Part shown: one piece after another, positions 38,370 to 48,470 of the stretch
Position numbering within the stretch: position 1 is the first letter of the stretch
Layout of the letters: each line of letters opens with the position of its first letter
Assembly: GCA_013306675.1 (NCBI GenBank)
Contig: JABLUY010000252.1
Span: forward strand, 1-53,411
Direction of reading: 5' to 3'
Length of the DNA: 53,411 bases
DNA from: Thraustochytrium sp. TN22
Taxonomy: Eukaryota; Sar; Bigyra; Thraustochytrida; Thraustochytriidae
Translations under genes and position numbers: made by a program
Notes under the pieces: model-generated
What the model was told of the DNA's origin: nothing
The model's input: the letters and a program-made list of their open reading frames with translations, nothing else
Database searches by the model: none

Positions 38370-38632
38370 GGTGTTGCTGAAGGCAGACTTGCGTCGAGAC
38401 GGGCAGGCTGGCCACCTCGTGACGCGCAGATTCCAGCGGTGCACCTGGCGGCAGTTTCTCGTGGCGCATGGAGCAGCGCGACACGATGTCGGCCGCCTCA
38501 GCGCGTGGACACGCGGGCAAGCCCGAGCGCCTGGCGCACACGCCGGCGCTCTGGAGGCGCACGCGCTCCTCATGTGGCCAAGCTCGCACGCGCAAAGGCC
38601 TTGTGTCTGCTGATCTCCTCGCGCAGCAGGTG
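38370..38632 (-). pseudogene. bZIP gene fragment between receptors B and C
   Basis: About 260 bases homologous to the bZIP2 segment at about 45325-45652, minus orientation. The minus-strand reading still shows SRCSMRHEKLPPGA and HEVASLPVSTQV, against SRCSMRHEKLPAGA and HEAASLPVSAQV in bZIP2. Basic region and most of the C-terminal domain are gone. It ends exactly where the TTGC satellite begins, as the A-B relic ends at a TTGC/TTGG-rich stretch. Confidence 0.85.
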
Positions 38633-38798
<166 letters not shown>

Positions 38799-38924
38799 TG
38801 CTGGTGTTCACTCGGGCGCCTCCGTCCCCCGCTACTACCAAACCAGTTGCAAATTTCTGAGCGAGAGAAGAAAACGGCGCGCCCATGCACGCGCGGCGTG
38901 CGGGCGCCGCGGAGTCTTTTTCTG

Positions 38925-38943
38925 TTCCAAGAGGGCGGGCACT
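38925..38943 (+). promoter_or_regulatory. conserved upstream element, copy C
   Basis: TTCCAAGAGGGCGGGCACT, 464 bases before the ATG of receptor C; identical in A and B. Confidence 0.45.
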
Positions 38944-39278
38944 GCCGTCCGCTGCCAGTAGAGACATTGTTCCGACGCCGCCGACGCACGGAGTCGCGGA
39001 CGCTCTTGCTGGTAGACTTCCCGCGAAATGGACTTGGATACGCTCTTTGGCTACTTACATGTCGCTGGCCATCGCTTGTCAAGCCTTGTGCAGCCTTGTT
39101 GGCTTTTGGTGGTTGTCGCCATCGGGGGTGCACACTTCGCCGCCGGCCAGGCGGGCCTTCCGCCGGACGCCGCCGGATCGCACAAGAGTGTGCGGGACGC
39201 CTGCGGAGCACTGCGGCCCACGAGCCAACTTGAAGCGGAGCCAAGCGTCCGATTGATGGAATCCATTATCGTCTCGGA

Positions 39279-39292
39279 GGCCACGGGTGGCC
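39279..39292 (+). promoter_or_regulatory. palindrome upstream of receptor gene C
   Basis: GGCCACGGGTGGCC, a perfect 6-base inverted repeat around GG, 115-128 bases before the ATG at 39407; positional counterpart of the elements in A and B. Confidence 0.35.
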
Positions 39293-39406
39293 TTGGCAGA
39301 GGGCGGCAGCAAACACCGAAAGCCATTATCTGGCAGCGCCGCTGCCCGCCTTTCCCCTGGCCGTGTGTTTGCCATGGAGAAGAGGGAGCACGCCGCTTGT
39401 GAAGTC

Positions 39407-42400
39407 ATGACGCAGCAGCGACGCAGCGCGGCCCCGAGGGCTGCGAGCGCCCACGCTCGCAGCCTCGCGCGGCCGCTCCTGGCCGTGCTGCTCGCGGTGG
39501 GCGTTGGCCTTGGCCTCGCGGCACGCCCAGTGCGCATCCTCGATGACGGGACATCGCCCATCTTTCCAGCATGCTCGGCGGACTACGCCACGCAGTGCTC
39601 CTTTATTGCGGCCCAGCGCCTTGTAAACAGCGTCGGCGAAGAGCTGGAGAACGCCGCCGACGTGAGCGTACTCCTCGCCGCAATCAACGCCGGCGACTAC
39701 AACCGGGAGGAGGACTTTGGGTTCTCGCCCTACGTGCTTGAGGCGAGCGGCATGACCTTGGTCGCCAATGGACGCGACGAGGCGCTCAACGGGCTTACCA
39801 TGGAGGAGGCCGCCGCCTTCTTGGGGGTGCCCATGGTGCAGGAGGATCTCTCCGACGAGATCCTCATTGCGGCCAACCAGAGCAGCGACGGCTGGTTCTC
39901 ATTCTCCTTCGCGTCAGAGCTTCAGCCTACCGAGCCTGTCTCGCACTTTGCCTACGCGCTTGAGGTCACGGCCATCAGCGACGCCACAACGTACATCGTG
40001 CTCAGTGCCATCGCGCACCGGACGCTTCCGCACATGGATGTGGACGCCTGCCCGAACGATGTGAACCGCCGCTGCAGCATTCAGAACGTGCGCGCCTTCA
40101 TCGGCTCTACGATCTCGCGCGCCATGGAGGCCGCGTCACCCGCTGATCTCGTGCGCCTCTGGACCGACATCAGCTACCCACAGGACGAGGACGACACCTT
40201 TCAGGACGGCTCCTGGTATGTTTTCGCTTACGAGATCGACGGCCTCATGCGCATGATCGCGCACAAGAAGCACACCTACATCGGCATGCCGCACTTCAAC
40301 GTCACGGCCAGCGTCAATCCCGATGCGACCGTGGCCAACGGCACGGAGCTTCACATTCGCTTTATGGAAGCCGCTGAAAGCGGCGGCAACTGGGCAACCT
40401 ACGACTGGATGATCGGCTCGCAGACCGAGCTCATCCCCAAGGTCAGCTACATCTCGGGCGTCGAGCGCTTCGGTACTCGCTACATGTTCGGCATCGGCTT
40501 CAACCACGTCCGTGACGACCCCGTGGACGCCGCCATTTGCGCTACATGCTCCTCAAACTACAACCAGCCCTGCGCCATTGGCAACGCGCTTACGCTCAGC
40601 GCACACGCCGAGGTCGAGCTTCTCACGGACACGGCTCTGGACGTCATCCTGACGAACCTGCGCGACTCGGATGAATTCTACATGGACGGCGGCTTCGGTG
40701 TCGCGCTTGTGCACTACAACGGAACGGTCATCGTCGACACGCTGGAGGGCTCCTCGGCGGCTGGTGACGATGTAGCGGCAGCCTTCGCGGCGCGTGAGGT
40801 CGACGCCTCCCAGGCGACCGCCCTTCACGCGCAGCTCAAAACGTTTGCAAGCCGCGGCGGTGGCTGGGTCAAGCTGCCCGGATCGTCCGGAACCGACTAC
40901 GCGGCCTTCGTCAAGAAGGTCAGGAAGGAGGACAGCAACTACTACCTCTTCACCGGCTACCTCGACAGGCGCGCCCCTGTCGATCCGTACTGCTCGGCGC
41001 AGTACTCGGCGTCGTGCTCCGAGACCAACACCAAGGCGCTCGTGGGCGACCTCGTCACGGCGATTCAGCTCGCAGACACGAATGAGACGATGCAGGCCAT
41101 CATTGATGACGTGAACTCGGGCAAGAACGCGACATATTACGTGGCGCCCAACTTCTACGCCATCATCCTCGATGAGGACTTCCAGCCCATTGCCTACGGC
41201 GACGCCAGTGAGAGCGGCATCTGGAACATGACCATCTCTGACGACAAGCTGCAGTCCGTGGATGAAGTGCTTGCGGCCTCGTCGCTGTCCGAAGAGACCA
41301 AGGCTGAGCTGCGCAAGACGGCCTTCTCCGTGGGAGGCGGCTACATGCGCGTCAGCTGGACGGACTCCACGCAGACCAGCTCCACGCGCATTGTCTTCGC
41401 ACAGCCCGCCAAGCGCTGGGAGGACAGCCTGGAGGTCACCTACTACGTCATGTCCATGTTCACGGAGGCCGCGGCGCCGCCCGTCTGCGAGACGGACGCC
41501 TCCGGCTGCCCGTCCAACTCGTACTGCATCGAGTCCAACGATGACCTGCCGAGCCGCTGCACCTGCGGCTACTATCACATGAGCTCCTTTAGCACTGAGG
41601 CGTCCTCGCGCCTCGATGGCTGCGAGGCCTCGCCCACCTCGGATACCCCGATGGAGTGCTGGATCGACGAGGATAAGTCCTCCATTGACAGCGTCAAGAG
41701 CATTGCCATCGCGCTCGCCGACATCAACGTCGTCGTCGCCGCCGTCTGCATTGCCTGGACCATCTTCATGCGCAACGATCGCATCGTGCGCGCCTCGCAG
41801 CCGCAGCTGCTCATCCTCGTCGCCGTGGGAACCATCGTCTCCAGCAGCACCATTTTCGCCATGGTCGTTGACGACGCCTCCGGCGTTCCGGCCGGTCNNN
41901 NNNNNNNNNNNNNNNNNNNNNNNNNNNNNNNNNNNNNNNNNNNNNNNNNNNNNNNNNNNNNNNNNNNNNNNNNNNNNNNNNNNNNNNNNNNNNNNNNNNN
42001 NNNNNNNNNNNNNNNNNNNNNNNNNNNNNNNNNNNNNNNNNNNNNNNNNNNNNNNNNNNNNNNNNNNNNNNNNNNNNNNNNNNNNNNNNNNNNNNNNNNN
42101 NNNNNNNNNNNNNNNNNNNNNNNNNNNNNNNNNNNNNNNNNNNNNNNNNNNNNNNNNNNNNNNNNNNNNNNNNNNNNNNNNNNNNNNNNNNNNNNNNNNN
42201 NNNNNNNNNNNNNNNNNNNNNNNNNNNNNNNNNNNNNNNNNNNNNNNNNNNNNNNNNNNNNNNNNNNNNNNNNNNNNNNNNNNNNNNNNNNNNNNNNNNN
42301 NNNNNNNNNNNNNNNNNNNNNNNNNNNNNNNNNNNNNNNNNNNNNNNNNNNNNNNNNNNNNNNNNNNNNNNNNNNNNNNNNNNNNNNNNNNNNNNNNNNN

Positions 42401-42607
42401 NNNNNNNNNNNNNNNNNNNNNNNNNNNNNNNNNNNNNNNNNNNNNNNNNNNNNNNNNNNNNNNNNNNNNNNNNNNNNNNNNNNNNNNNNNNNNNNNNNNN
42501 NNNNNNNNNNNNNNNNNNNNNNNNNNNNNNNNNNNNNNNNNNNNTTCCGGAGCAAGAACGTCGGCAACAGCTCCAACTTGGTCTCGTCCACTGGCGAGAC
42601 CTTTTGA
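39407..42607 (+). CDS. class C GPCR with four Cache-like modules and EGF-like stalk (receptor C, contains assembly gap)
   Basis: Same architecture as receptors A and B; 1066 codons if the gap length is right. The 647 unknown bases (41898-42544) remove the sequence from just after TM2 to the short tail, so TM3-TM7 are inferred from A and B; the frame resumes with FRSKNVGNSSN and ends GETF. An in-frame ATG at 39374 (MEKREHAACEV) is an alternative start; 39407 matches A and B. Module 2 differs strongly from A/B in a block after YPQD (two extra residues, EDD, and about two dozen substitutions, such as RMIAHKKHTYIGMPHFNVTA), whereas the rest is nearly identical, a pattern expected if this Cache module is under different ligand selection or came in by gene conversion. 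3' end faces bZIP1 with 217 bases between stop codons. Confidence 0.8.
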   Translation: MTQQRRSAAPRAASAHARSLARPLLAVLLAVGVGLGLAARPVRILDDGTSPIFPACSADYATQCSFIAAQRLVNSVGEELENAADVSVLLAAINAGDYNREEDFGFSPYVLEASGMTLVANGRDEALNGLTMEEAAAFLGVPMVQEDLSDEILIAANQSSDGWFSFSFASELQPTEPVSHFAYALEVTAISDATTYIVLSAIAHRTLPHMDVDACPNDVNRRCSIQNVRAFIGSTISRAMEAASPADLVRLWTDISYPQDEDDTFQDGSWYVFAYEIDGLMRMIAHKKHTYIGMPHFNVTASVNPDATVANGTELHIRFMEAAESGGNWATYDWMIGSQTELIPKVSYISGVERFGTRYMFGIGFNHVRDDPVDAAICATCSSNYNQPCAIGNALTLSAHAEVELLTDTALDVILTNLRDSDEFYMDGGFGVALVHYNGTVIVDTLEGSSAAGDDVAAAFAAREVDASQATALHAQLKTFASRGGGWVKLPGSSGTDYAAFVKKVRKEDSNYYLFTGYLDRRAPVDPYCSAQYSASCSETNTKALVGDLVTAIQLADTNETMQAIIDDVNSGKNATYYVAPNFYAIILDEDFQPIAYGDASESGIWNMTISDDKLQSVDEVLAASSLSEETKAELRKTAFSVGGGYMRVSWTDSTQTSSTRIVFAQPAKRWEDSLEVTYYVMSMFTEAAAPPVCETDASGCPSNSYCIESNDDLPSRCTCGYYHMSSFSTEASSRLDGCEASPTSDTPMECWIDEDKSSIDSVKSIAIALADINVVVAAVCIAWTIFMRNDRIVRASQPQLLILVAVGTIVSSSTIFAMVVDDASGVPAGXXXXXXXXXXXXXXXXXXXXXXXXXXXXXXXXXXXXXXXXXXXXXXXXXXXXXXXXXXXXXXXXXXXXXXXXXXXXXXXXXXXXXXXXXXXXXXXXXXXXXXXXXXXXXXXXXXXXXXXXXXXXXXXXXXXXXXXXXXXXXXXXXXXXXXXXXXXXXXXXXXXXXXXXXXXXXXXXXXXXXXXXXXXXXXXXXXXXXXXXXXXXXXXXXXXXXXXXFRSKNVGNSSNLVSSTGETF
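41898..42544. other. assembly gap (647 N)
   Basis: Run of N inside receptor C. The size keeps the reading frame and gives the same total length as receptor A. Long near-identical tandem copies are a usual cause of such gaps. Confidence 1.
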
Positions 42608-42824
42608 GCGAGCGATGCGAGGCGAAGCGATACTTTTGTGATGACGACAAACTGACGACTGCGCCTGACGGCCAGCACCTACCTTCCTGACGGCCAGCAA
42701 CTACCTTACTCATCTCCCCGGCAACCTAGCTTTGACCTGCTGTCTCACCATGTACCGGCACCACTCTAGATCATGGTGCACCAGCACACACCGATCTAAA
42801 AAAAAAGGAATGCAAGAGCTTTTA

Positions 42825-44141
42825 TTACCTGCATGATCTCGCGTTGTTGCTGATTCCACAGAGGCCGAACAGGCGCGACATCTTGCGTTGACTTGCCTCT
42901 AACAAAGCAGGCTGAATGGCGCCGTCCGCGCAAAAGACGTCTGCAGGCTTCAAGAGGGACCCAAAGACGCCCAGCGGATGCGACTGAACGCCCACCAGGT
43001 GAGACGTGCATTCAGGGTCGTCCGGGTCTTCAACGATGACGTGACCCGTCAGTACATGGGCCGCGGCAGCCCTGTCGGCACTCTCATCCTGCGCGAGCGC
43101 GCCGGCGCGTCGTAGCATCTCCGTGCTCGTGCTAAAGACAGTCACGTAGCAGCGCACCGGGTGGCTGCTGTGAGCAAATGCGGCCTGCACGCGGTCGCCG
43201 ACCCAGAGGCTGCATGGGTGCAGCTCCAGGGTCTTGCGCGTCGCCATGAAGAAAGTGCGTACCCCGCTTCCATCCTCGCGCCGCTCGTCGTAGCGCAGCA
43301 TCTCCAAGTCCGAGTCCAGCGCTCGAATGATGTCTTCGTCGAGCCCGAGGTCCACGCGCTCAAGTGAGCGCTGCACATCGCCGTGGACGTCTGGCCCGCT
43401 CGCGGCGCGCGAGAGTGCCTCCAAGCTATCGTGGCTCGAGTACAATGCCCACATGCGCTCGTCCAAGTCGCGCGCTGCGATGCGGAGGCCAACGGCCTCG
43501 CTGCGCAGGTTCCAGCGTTGCGCGAGCTCGCGCCCCGGCGCCGGCGCCGGCGCTGGCGCCGCCCGGGGCAGCGTCTCGTGGCGAAGCTCCAAGCGCACGC
43601 CCTGGTCCGTCTCCAGCGAGCCGGCAACATCCCAGCGCGTTGACACACGCGCCAGCCCGATGAGCTGCCGCATGCAGCTCGTGATGCCCGCGCTCACGAG
43701 GCTTACGCGCTCCTCGAGCAGCATGGCCGGCACGCGCTGCGTCGCCTGCACGATCTCTCGCGCGAAGGCCTTGTACTTGCAGATCGCTTCGCGCAGCAGG
43801 TCGTTCTCACGCGCCAGGTTCACGCTTTCCTCGCCGGCGTGCTGCAGCGCCGCGGCCTCCAGCTCCAGCTCTGCGACGCGCGCCAGCAGCACGTGCCGCT
43901 CCGCCTCGAGCACCTCGTTGCGCTCCGCCAGGCCCTCCGCCTCGCGCTTGCGCCGCAGCCGGCTGCGCTTGCACGCGTCCGCGTTGCGCGCGCGCGCAGC
44001 CGCCCTGTACGCCGCGTCCGGGTCCTCGTTGGCGAGCGCAGCGGCGGCGGCGGCGGCGGCGGAGGAGAAGGAGGAGGAGGAGGAGGAAGAGGACTTCTCC
44101 GCGCCCGTGCTGGCGACCGTCGCGGTCATGGCGCTGCTCAT
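42825..44141 (-). CDS. bZIP transcription factor with long C-terminal START-like domain (bZIP1)
   Basis: 438 residues from the ATG at 44141. Ser- and Ala-rich N-terminus, then a bZIP: basic region RARNADACKRSRLRRKRE with the invariant N-x7-R (about N53 to R61), and heptads in LAERNEVLEAERHVLLARVA continuing to LARENDLLREAICKYKAFAR. A conserved helical segment (PAMLLEERVSLVSAGI) follows, then about 270 residues with an alpha/beta look (RTFFMATRKTLELHPCSLWV, HVLTGHVIVEDPD, LGVFGSLLKPADVF) that resembles START-like ligand domains found in stramenopile proteins; this domain call is tentative. It should dimerise and bind DNA in the nucleus, possibly responding to a ligand. First of four tandem paralogues; stop codon 217 bases from that of receptor C, in convergent orientation. 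Confidence 0.85.
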   Translation of the reverse strand: MSSAMTATVASTGAEKSSSSSSSSFSSAAAAAAAALANEDPDAAYRAAARARNADACKRSRLRRKREAEGLAERNEVLEAERHVLLARVAELELEAAALQHAGEESVNLARENDLLREAICKYKAFAREIVQATQRVPAMLLEERVSLVSAGITSCMRQLIGLARVSTRWDVAGSLETDQGVRLELRHETLPRAAPAPAPAPGRELAQRWNLRSEAVGLRIAARDLDERMWALYSSHDSLEALSRAASGPDVHGDVQRSLERVDLGLDEDIIRALDSDLEMLRYDERREDGSGVRTFFMATRKTLELHPCSLWVGDRVQAAFAHSSHPVRCYVTVFSTSTEMLRRAGALAQDESADRAAAAHVLTGHVIVEDPDDPECTSHLVGVQSHPLGVFGSLLKPADVFCADGAIQPALLEASQRKMSRLFGLCGISNNARSCR

Positions 44142-44368
44142 GGCGGCACGAGACGCGAGCGGGCGACGCACCGCGCCAGCCAGCCAGGCGCGAGCGAGAC
44201 GCGCAGCGGCCGGCCGCGTTCTTGCTCCTGCGAGCAGTACGGGCCGGCCGGAAGCGCGCAGCACGTCGCGGTCTTTGGGGTTTGCACGTCGCACGCGCAC
44301 TTTCAAGACAGGATCATCTTCGCCAGGTTATCTTCTTCATTTACATCGCCGTGAGCACGTGCTCGTCC

Positions 44369-45994
44369 TCATCCATCGGCCTCAGAGCCGGAGTAGAGGC
44401 TTGAGGATGACGTCGTGCCGGGCGAGGCATGGTGAGAGGACAGCGGGCTCGCGGAGTCGTCCGTTCCGCTGCCGGAGGACCGGGCCAACTTCAAGTCTGG
44501 CGACAGCTGCACGTGGTGCCTGGGCTCCGGCTTGGCTCGGCCCTGATGCTCCGCTGCCTCGGCCGGTTGTGGCGACACTGGTGGTCGCGGGGCAGCCTCT
44601 CCCTGAGCTGGCGTGGCTCCGCCAGACAAGCTTCTGAGGCTGAGCATGTGCTCGAGCATGTGCTCGAGCTTGTGGCGGTGGTGCCCCATGATCTCAGGGT
44701 TCACGGAGCCATCCTCCTCGAAGACCTCCGTCGCCTCTGGGAGGAAGCGAAAGACGCCGAGCGGCGAGGACTGGACAGTGAGCAGGTGGCAGCGGTTCAG
44801 CGGGTCCGCTGGGTCCTCGACGAAAATTTGACCTGAGAGTAGGCGCGCCTCTGAAAGAGGCTGGTCTGACTCGCTCGTGTCCGGCAGCGCGTCGACCTGG
44901 CGCAAGGTCTCCGTGCACGTCGTGGAGGCATTGATGTAGCAGCGAACGACGCTGCCCTCCTCGAAGGAAGCGCGCGTTTCGGGCTCCGCGAAGAGCGACA
45001 AAGGGTCAACGTCCATGACCTTGCGCGTGGCCATAATGAAGGTCTGCACGCCTGTCGGGCTTTGGCTGCTGGGGAAGGACTCCGAGTAGTGCAGCATGGC
45101 GATCTCCGCGCCAAGCGCGTCCAGCACCTCGGCGTCGACGAGCGAGGTGGCCGGACGCAGCTGCACGAACTTCTTGTGCTTGTCCCAGTACTGACTGTCA
45201 GGGCGCTGGCAGGGAGGAGCTTCCTCGCTCTCCGCGCCGACGTCAGCTCTGGTCTGCATGACCTCGGACGCATTCTTCGCGGCCATCTCAAGCTGCTTGC
45301 TGCCCGAGAAGCGGGACCAGAGGCTCTCGCTGAAGACCTGCGCCGAGACGGGCAGGCTGGCCGCCTCGTGCCGCACGTTCCAGCGGCACAGCTGGCTGCG
45401 CGAGGTGGCCCCGGCCGGCAGCTTCTCGTGGCGCATGGAGCAGCGCGACTCGATGCCCACTTCAAAGTCTTGAAGCACCTCCCAGCGCGTGGACATGCGG
45501 GCAAGCCCGAGGGCCTGGCGCAGGCAGCTGGACACGCCGGCGCTCAGGAGGCGCACGCGCTCCTCCAGCATCGGCGGCCCGACCTTGTCCGCGAGCGCCA
45601 CGAGCTCGCGCACGAAGGCTTTGTGCCTGCGGATCTCCTCGCGCAGCAGGTCATTCTCCCGCGCCAGGCTCGCGTCCTCCTCCCCGGCGTGCTGCAGCGC
45701 CGTGGCCTCCACCTCCAGCTCCGCCACGCGCGCCAGCAGCGCGTCCTGCTCCAGCTCCAGCGCCGCGTTGCGCTCCTGCAGGCTGTCCACCTCGCGCTTG
45801 CGCCGCTGCCTGCTCCGCCTGCTCGCCGCCGCGTTCCGCGCGCGTGCCTCGCGCTCCGCCGCCTCGCCGCCCGCGCCGCCGCCCGCGTCGCCGCGCGCCG
45901 CCTCCTCGCCCACCAAGCCGTCCAGGTCCTCCAGCAGCTCCTCCAGCCACGCCTCGCCGCCGCCGCCGCCGCCGCCGCGCGCGCTCGCCGCCAT
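44369..45994 (-). CDS. bZIP transcription factor with START-like domain (bZIP2)
   Basis: 541 residues. Gly/acidic N-terminus (EAWLEELLEDLDGLVGEE could be an activation segment), basic region RNAAASRRSRQRRKRE with N54-x7-R62, zipper about 72-121 (LQERNAALELEQDALLARVA). The post-zipper helix PMLEERVRLLSAGVSSCLRQ and the alpha/beta C-terminal domain (GVQTFIMATRKVMDVDPLSL, LLSGQIFVEDPADP, SPLGVFRFLPEATEVFEEDG) align with bZIP1. A Ser/Pro/Gly-rich tail of about 100 residues follows. This is the copy most like the two relics in the receptor array, so the receptor-bZIP duplications probably involved its lineage. ATG at 45994; 227 bases separate its stop from the bZIP1 ATG. Confidence 0.87.
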   Translation of the reverse strand: MAASARGGGGGGGEAWLEELLEDLDGLVGEEAARGDAGGGAGGEAAEREARARNAAASRRSRQRRKREVDSLQERNAALELEQDALLARVAELEVEATALQHAGEEDASLARENDLLREEIRRHKAFVRELVALADKVGPPMLEERVRLLSAGVSSCLRQALGLARMSTRWEVLQDFEVGIESRCSMRHEKLPAGATSRSQLCRWNVRHEAASLPVSAQVFSESLWSRFSGSKQLEMAAKNASEVMQTRADVGAESEEAPPCQRPDSQYWDKHKKFVQLRPATSLVDAEVLDALGAEIAMLHYSESFPSSQSPTGVQTFIMATRKVMDVDPLSLFAEPETRASFEEGSVVRCYINASTTCTETLRQVDALPDTSESDQPLSEARLLSGQIFVEDPADPLNRCHLLTVQSSPLGVFRFLPEATEVFEEDGSVNPEIMGHHRHKLEHMLEHMLSLRSLSGGATPAQGEAAPRPPVSPQPAEAAEHQGRAKPEPRHHVQLSPDLKLARSSGSGTDDSASPLSSHHASPGTTSSSSLYSGSEADG

Positions 45995-46799
45995 GCCGCC
46001 GCGCCGCGCCGCGCCGCGCCGCGCCTTCGCCGTCTGCCGCGCGTTCGCCGTCTGCCGCGCGCCGCGCGCTTCTTCCTTCCCTCTGCGCGCGCGGCTTCAG
46101 CGCGGCGTGGACGCGGGCGGCGACGGCGCCGTGGACGCCGGCGTGGACCGCGGGTACGAGCCCGACCTGGAGGACCTGGCCGTGCCTGGCGACACGGGCA
46201 CGCACGCGACGACGGAGGGGCGAAGGAGGCGGTGGAGGGAGGTGGGCTCGGGCGACGGGACGAGATGCAAAGAGTTCTGCCTGGCGGTGGACGCCGCAGA
46301 TGATGACGCAGTGGACGCCGGCGTCGACCGCGGGTACAAGGACACGGGCGGCGGAAGGATGTAAGAGGTAGTGGAGGTGGACTCGGACCTCGCCAGTGGC
46401 CAGTGGATGAGGTGAACCAGGACCTCGCCAGTGGCCAGTGGACACGGACCTCGCCAGGCTGTGATGCAATGCAAGAGTACTGTCTGTTTGCCTGCGACCC
46501 GAACGACCTAGCCCGTGCCAGGGCGTCCAAAAGTCGGGCTGGTCCTCGCACCAGGTGACTGGCGCAAAGAGTGGCACATGGATGGCCGACACGGGCCTGA
46601 GCTCTCGCAAAGGAGGCGGCGCTCTGAGGAAGCGCTCCGTGGAACCCATGGCAGACCAGGTCTTTCAGTGGAGCACGCTCTCGACGCTCGCTCTTGGTGG
46701 AGCGAGCTGAGCTCCCAGTGACGCCCGCTCAGGGTAGAGCTCTCGCGTCGAGGTGAACAAGGTTGCATTTCGAAAGCAAAGGAATTGATTCGGAGTTCA
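45995..46799. other. intergenic with short direct repeats
   Basis: 805 bases. CGCCGCGC pentamer-like runs (45999-46030), a 17-base TTCGCCGTCTGCCGCGC direct repeat (about 46026-46062), a 27-base GTGGACGCCGGCGT(G/C)GACCGC... repeat at about 46132 and 46312, and a 23-base repeat GGACCTCGCCAGTGGCCAGT at 46385 and 46420 with a third partial copy at 46446. Promoter of bZIP2 lies here; no gene seen. Confidence 0.65.
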
Positions 46800-48470
46800 T
46801 TACGCGCTGCCGAGTGGCCCTGCGCCATCTGTAGCATGGTTGTCCAGGACCATCTTCTGAAGAACATCAACGCACATGTCGATCTGGGCCACGACAATGG
46901 GCTTCGGGGTGCCGTCCTCGTTGAGGGCATCGCGAAGCGTGCGAAAGCCGGCGATGCGGCCCAGGGGCACAGAGGAGACGGCGACGACGTGGCTGGAGTC
47001 GTTGCGCGCTGGGACAATGACGTTGGACATGAACACCTGAGCCAATTGGCTGGGGTCCGCGTCGGGGACGTCAATGCCGGCGCCTTCGAGCTCCTCGCTG
47101 GTGGAGATGATCGAGACTACCTGGCACGGCAAGACGTCGGCCTCGAGGGTCTGTGAAATGGGCGTATGAGGCGTGTGCAGCGCGGAGTCCTCGTCCGCCG
47201 CCGTGCAGCCGCCCTCGCTACTGCCGTCGCCCTTGAACATGTCGGCGGCGTCGCCATTCTCGCGGTCGGAAGAGCGGGGTTCATGGTCGTGCTCGACTTC
47301 GTCTAGCGTGAGGAAGGCGCGCGGCGAGAGGTCACGCACCGCCGCGGAGGAGGCGAGAATGTACTCGTTCCGCTCGACCTCGCCGCTCTCGAGGCGCTCT
47401 TCGTCCGCCATGCGGCAAAAGTGCAGCTTGCACGCAGCACCAAGGTCCTCTCGCGCGCTTTCGAACTCTGGCGAGGAGAGGTCGCTGAGTGTGCGGGTGA
47501 TGTGATCCGGGAGGAGGATACGCGACATCTTCTCGTGCTCCTTGTTGTCCTTCCAGGTCTTAAAGACGGAGGCGGCCAGGACCTCGGCGCCGACCGGGAT
47601 GTTTCGCACCTCGCAGCGGCCATTGAAGATGCGCACCTGGTCGTCCGGCACGCCGCGCGGCAGCGTTTCATACTTGTAAACAACCTCGACGCCGTTATCG
47701 TAGCGCCGCGAGTAGAGCCGCTTCCAGCGCGCGGACGTGTGCGTGATGCCGACGGCGCGGCCAGTGGCACTGTCCACGACCTGGTGCAGCATGCGCAAGC
47801 GCTCCTCGTGCAGCATTTCGGGCGTCCTGTCGACCGCCGTGACGATATCGCGCACGAAGCCCTTGTATCTCGCGATCTCTGCGCGCAGGAGCGCGTTCTC
47901 CTTGCGCAGGTCCACAAGGCCAGAGACGCGTAGCGAGTCCACCTCGAATTGCAGCTCTGCGATGCGCTGCATGTAGAGCGTGCGCTGCGCCTCAAGCTCC
48001 GCATTGCGCTGCTGCAGGCCCTCCTCGAGCGCCTTGCGCTTCTGCCTGCTGCGCCTGCACGCGTCCGCATTCCTGCGGCTCGCGCTCGCGTCCGCGTCCG
48101 CGTCCGCGACCGCCGTCTTGACCGTCCTCGGCGCTCGCTCGCGCACGCGCTGGCGTTCACGCTCGTTCTCGCGTGCCGCGGTGCTTGCGCCCACGGACTC
48201 GAGGAGACGAAGGTCTAGGTCCAGGTCCAGGTCGAGGCCGCCGAGCGCCCCTTCCTGGTCCAGGTCCGCGCCCAGGAGCAGCGCCAGGTCGGCCGCCGCG
48301 CCTACGTCCAAGTCCAGCTCCCCGAGGCCGCCGTACTCTACCGTGCGAGGCTGCTCGGCGTCCTTGTCGTCGCGGAGGTCGCGGCCGTCGCCGAGGCCGT
48401 CGCTGTCGCCGTCGCCATGGCCGTGGCCGTCGCTGTGGCCCTGGCTGGGCCCGTGCCCAGGCGTGGTCAT
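46800..48470 (-). CDS. bZIP transcription factor with START-like domain (bZIP3)
   Basis: 556 residues from the ATG at 48470; the frame stays open upstream to 48875 but without ATG there. N-terminus with hexamer-encoded dipeptide runs (GHGDGDSDGLGDG near 17-29; LDLDLDLDL near 79-87; DADADA near 123-128). Basic region RRNADACRRSRQKRKA with N134-x7-R142, zipper LQQRNAELEAQRTLYMQRIA, then LRKENALLRAEIARYKGFVR and the family segment PEMLHEERLRMLHQVVDSA. C-terminal alpha/beta domain (CEVRNIPVGAEVLAASVFK, RNEYILASSAAVRDLSPRAF, VFMSNVIVPARND, SSVPLGRIAGFRTLRDALNE) as in the neighbours, with an acidic insertion (about 425-460). Most diverged of bZIP1-3 in the C-terminal half. The 5' end is uncertain because of the GC-rich open leader. 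Confidence 0.83.
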   Translation of the reverse strand: MTTPGHGPSQGHSDGHGHGDGDSDGLGDGRDLRDDKDAEQPRTVEYGGLGELDLDVGAAADLALLLGADLDQEGALGGLDLDLDLDLRLLESVGASTAARENERERQRVRERAPRTVKTAVADADADASASRRNADACRRSRQKRKALEEGLQQRNAELEAQRTLYMQRIAELQFEVDSLRVSGLVDLRKENALLRAEIARYKGFVRDIVTAVDRTPEMLHEERLRMLHQVVDSATGRAVGITHTSARWKRLYSRRYDNGVEVVYKYETLPRGVPDDQVRIFNGRCEVRNIPVGAEVLAASVFKTWKDNKEHEKMSRILLPDHITRTLSDLSSPEFESAREDLGAACKLHFCRMADEERLESGEVERNEYILASSAAVRDLSPRAFLTLDEVEHDHEPRSSDRENGDAADMFKGDGSSEGGCTAADEDSALHTPHTPISQTLEADVLPCQVVSIISTSEELEGAGIDVPDADPSQLAQVFMSNVIVPARNDSSHVVAVSSVPLGRIAGFRTLRDALNEDGTPKPIVVAQIDMCVDVLQKMVLDNHATDGAGPLGSA

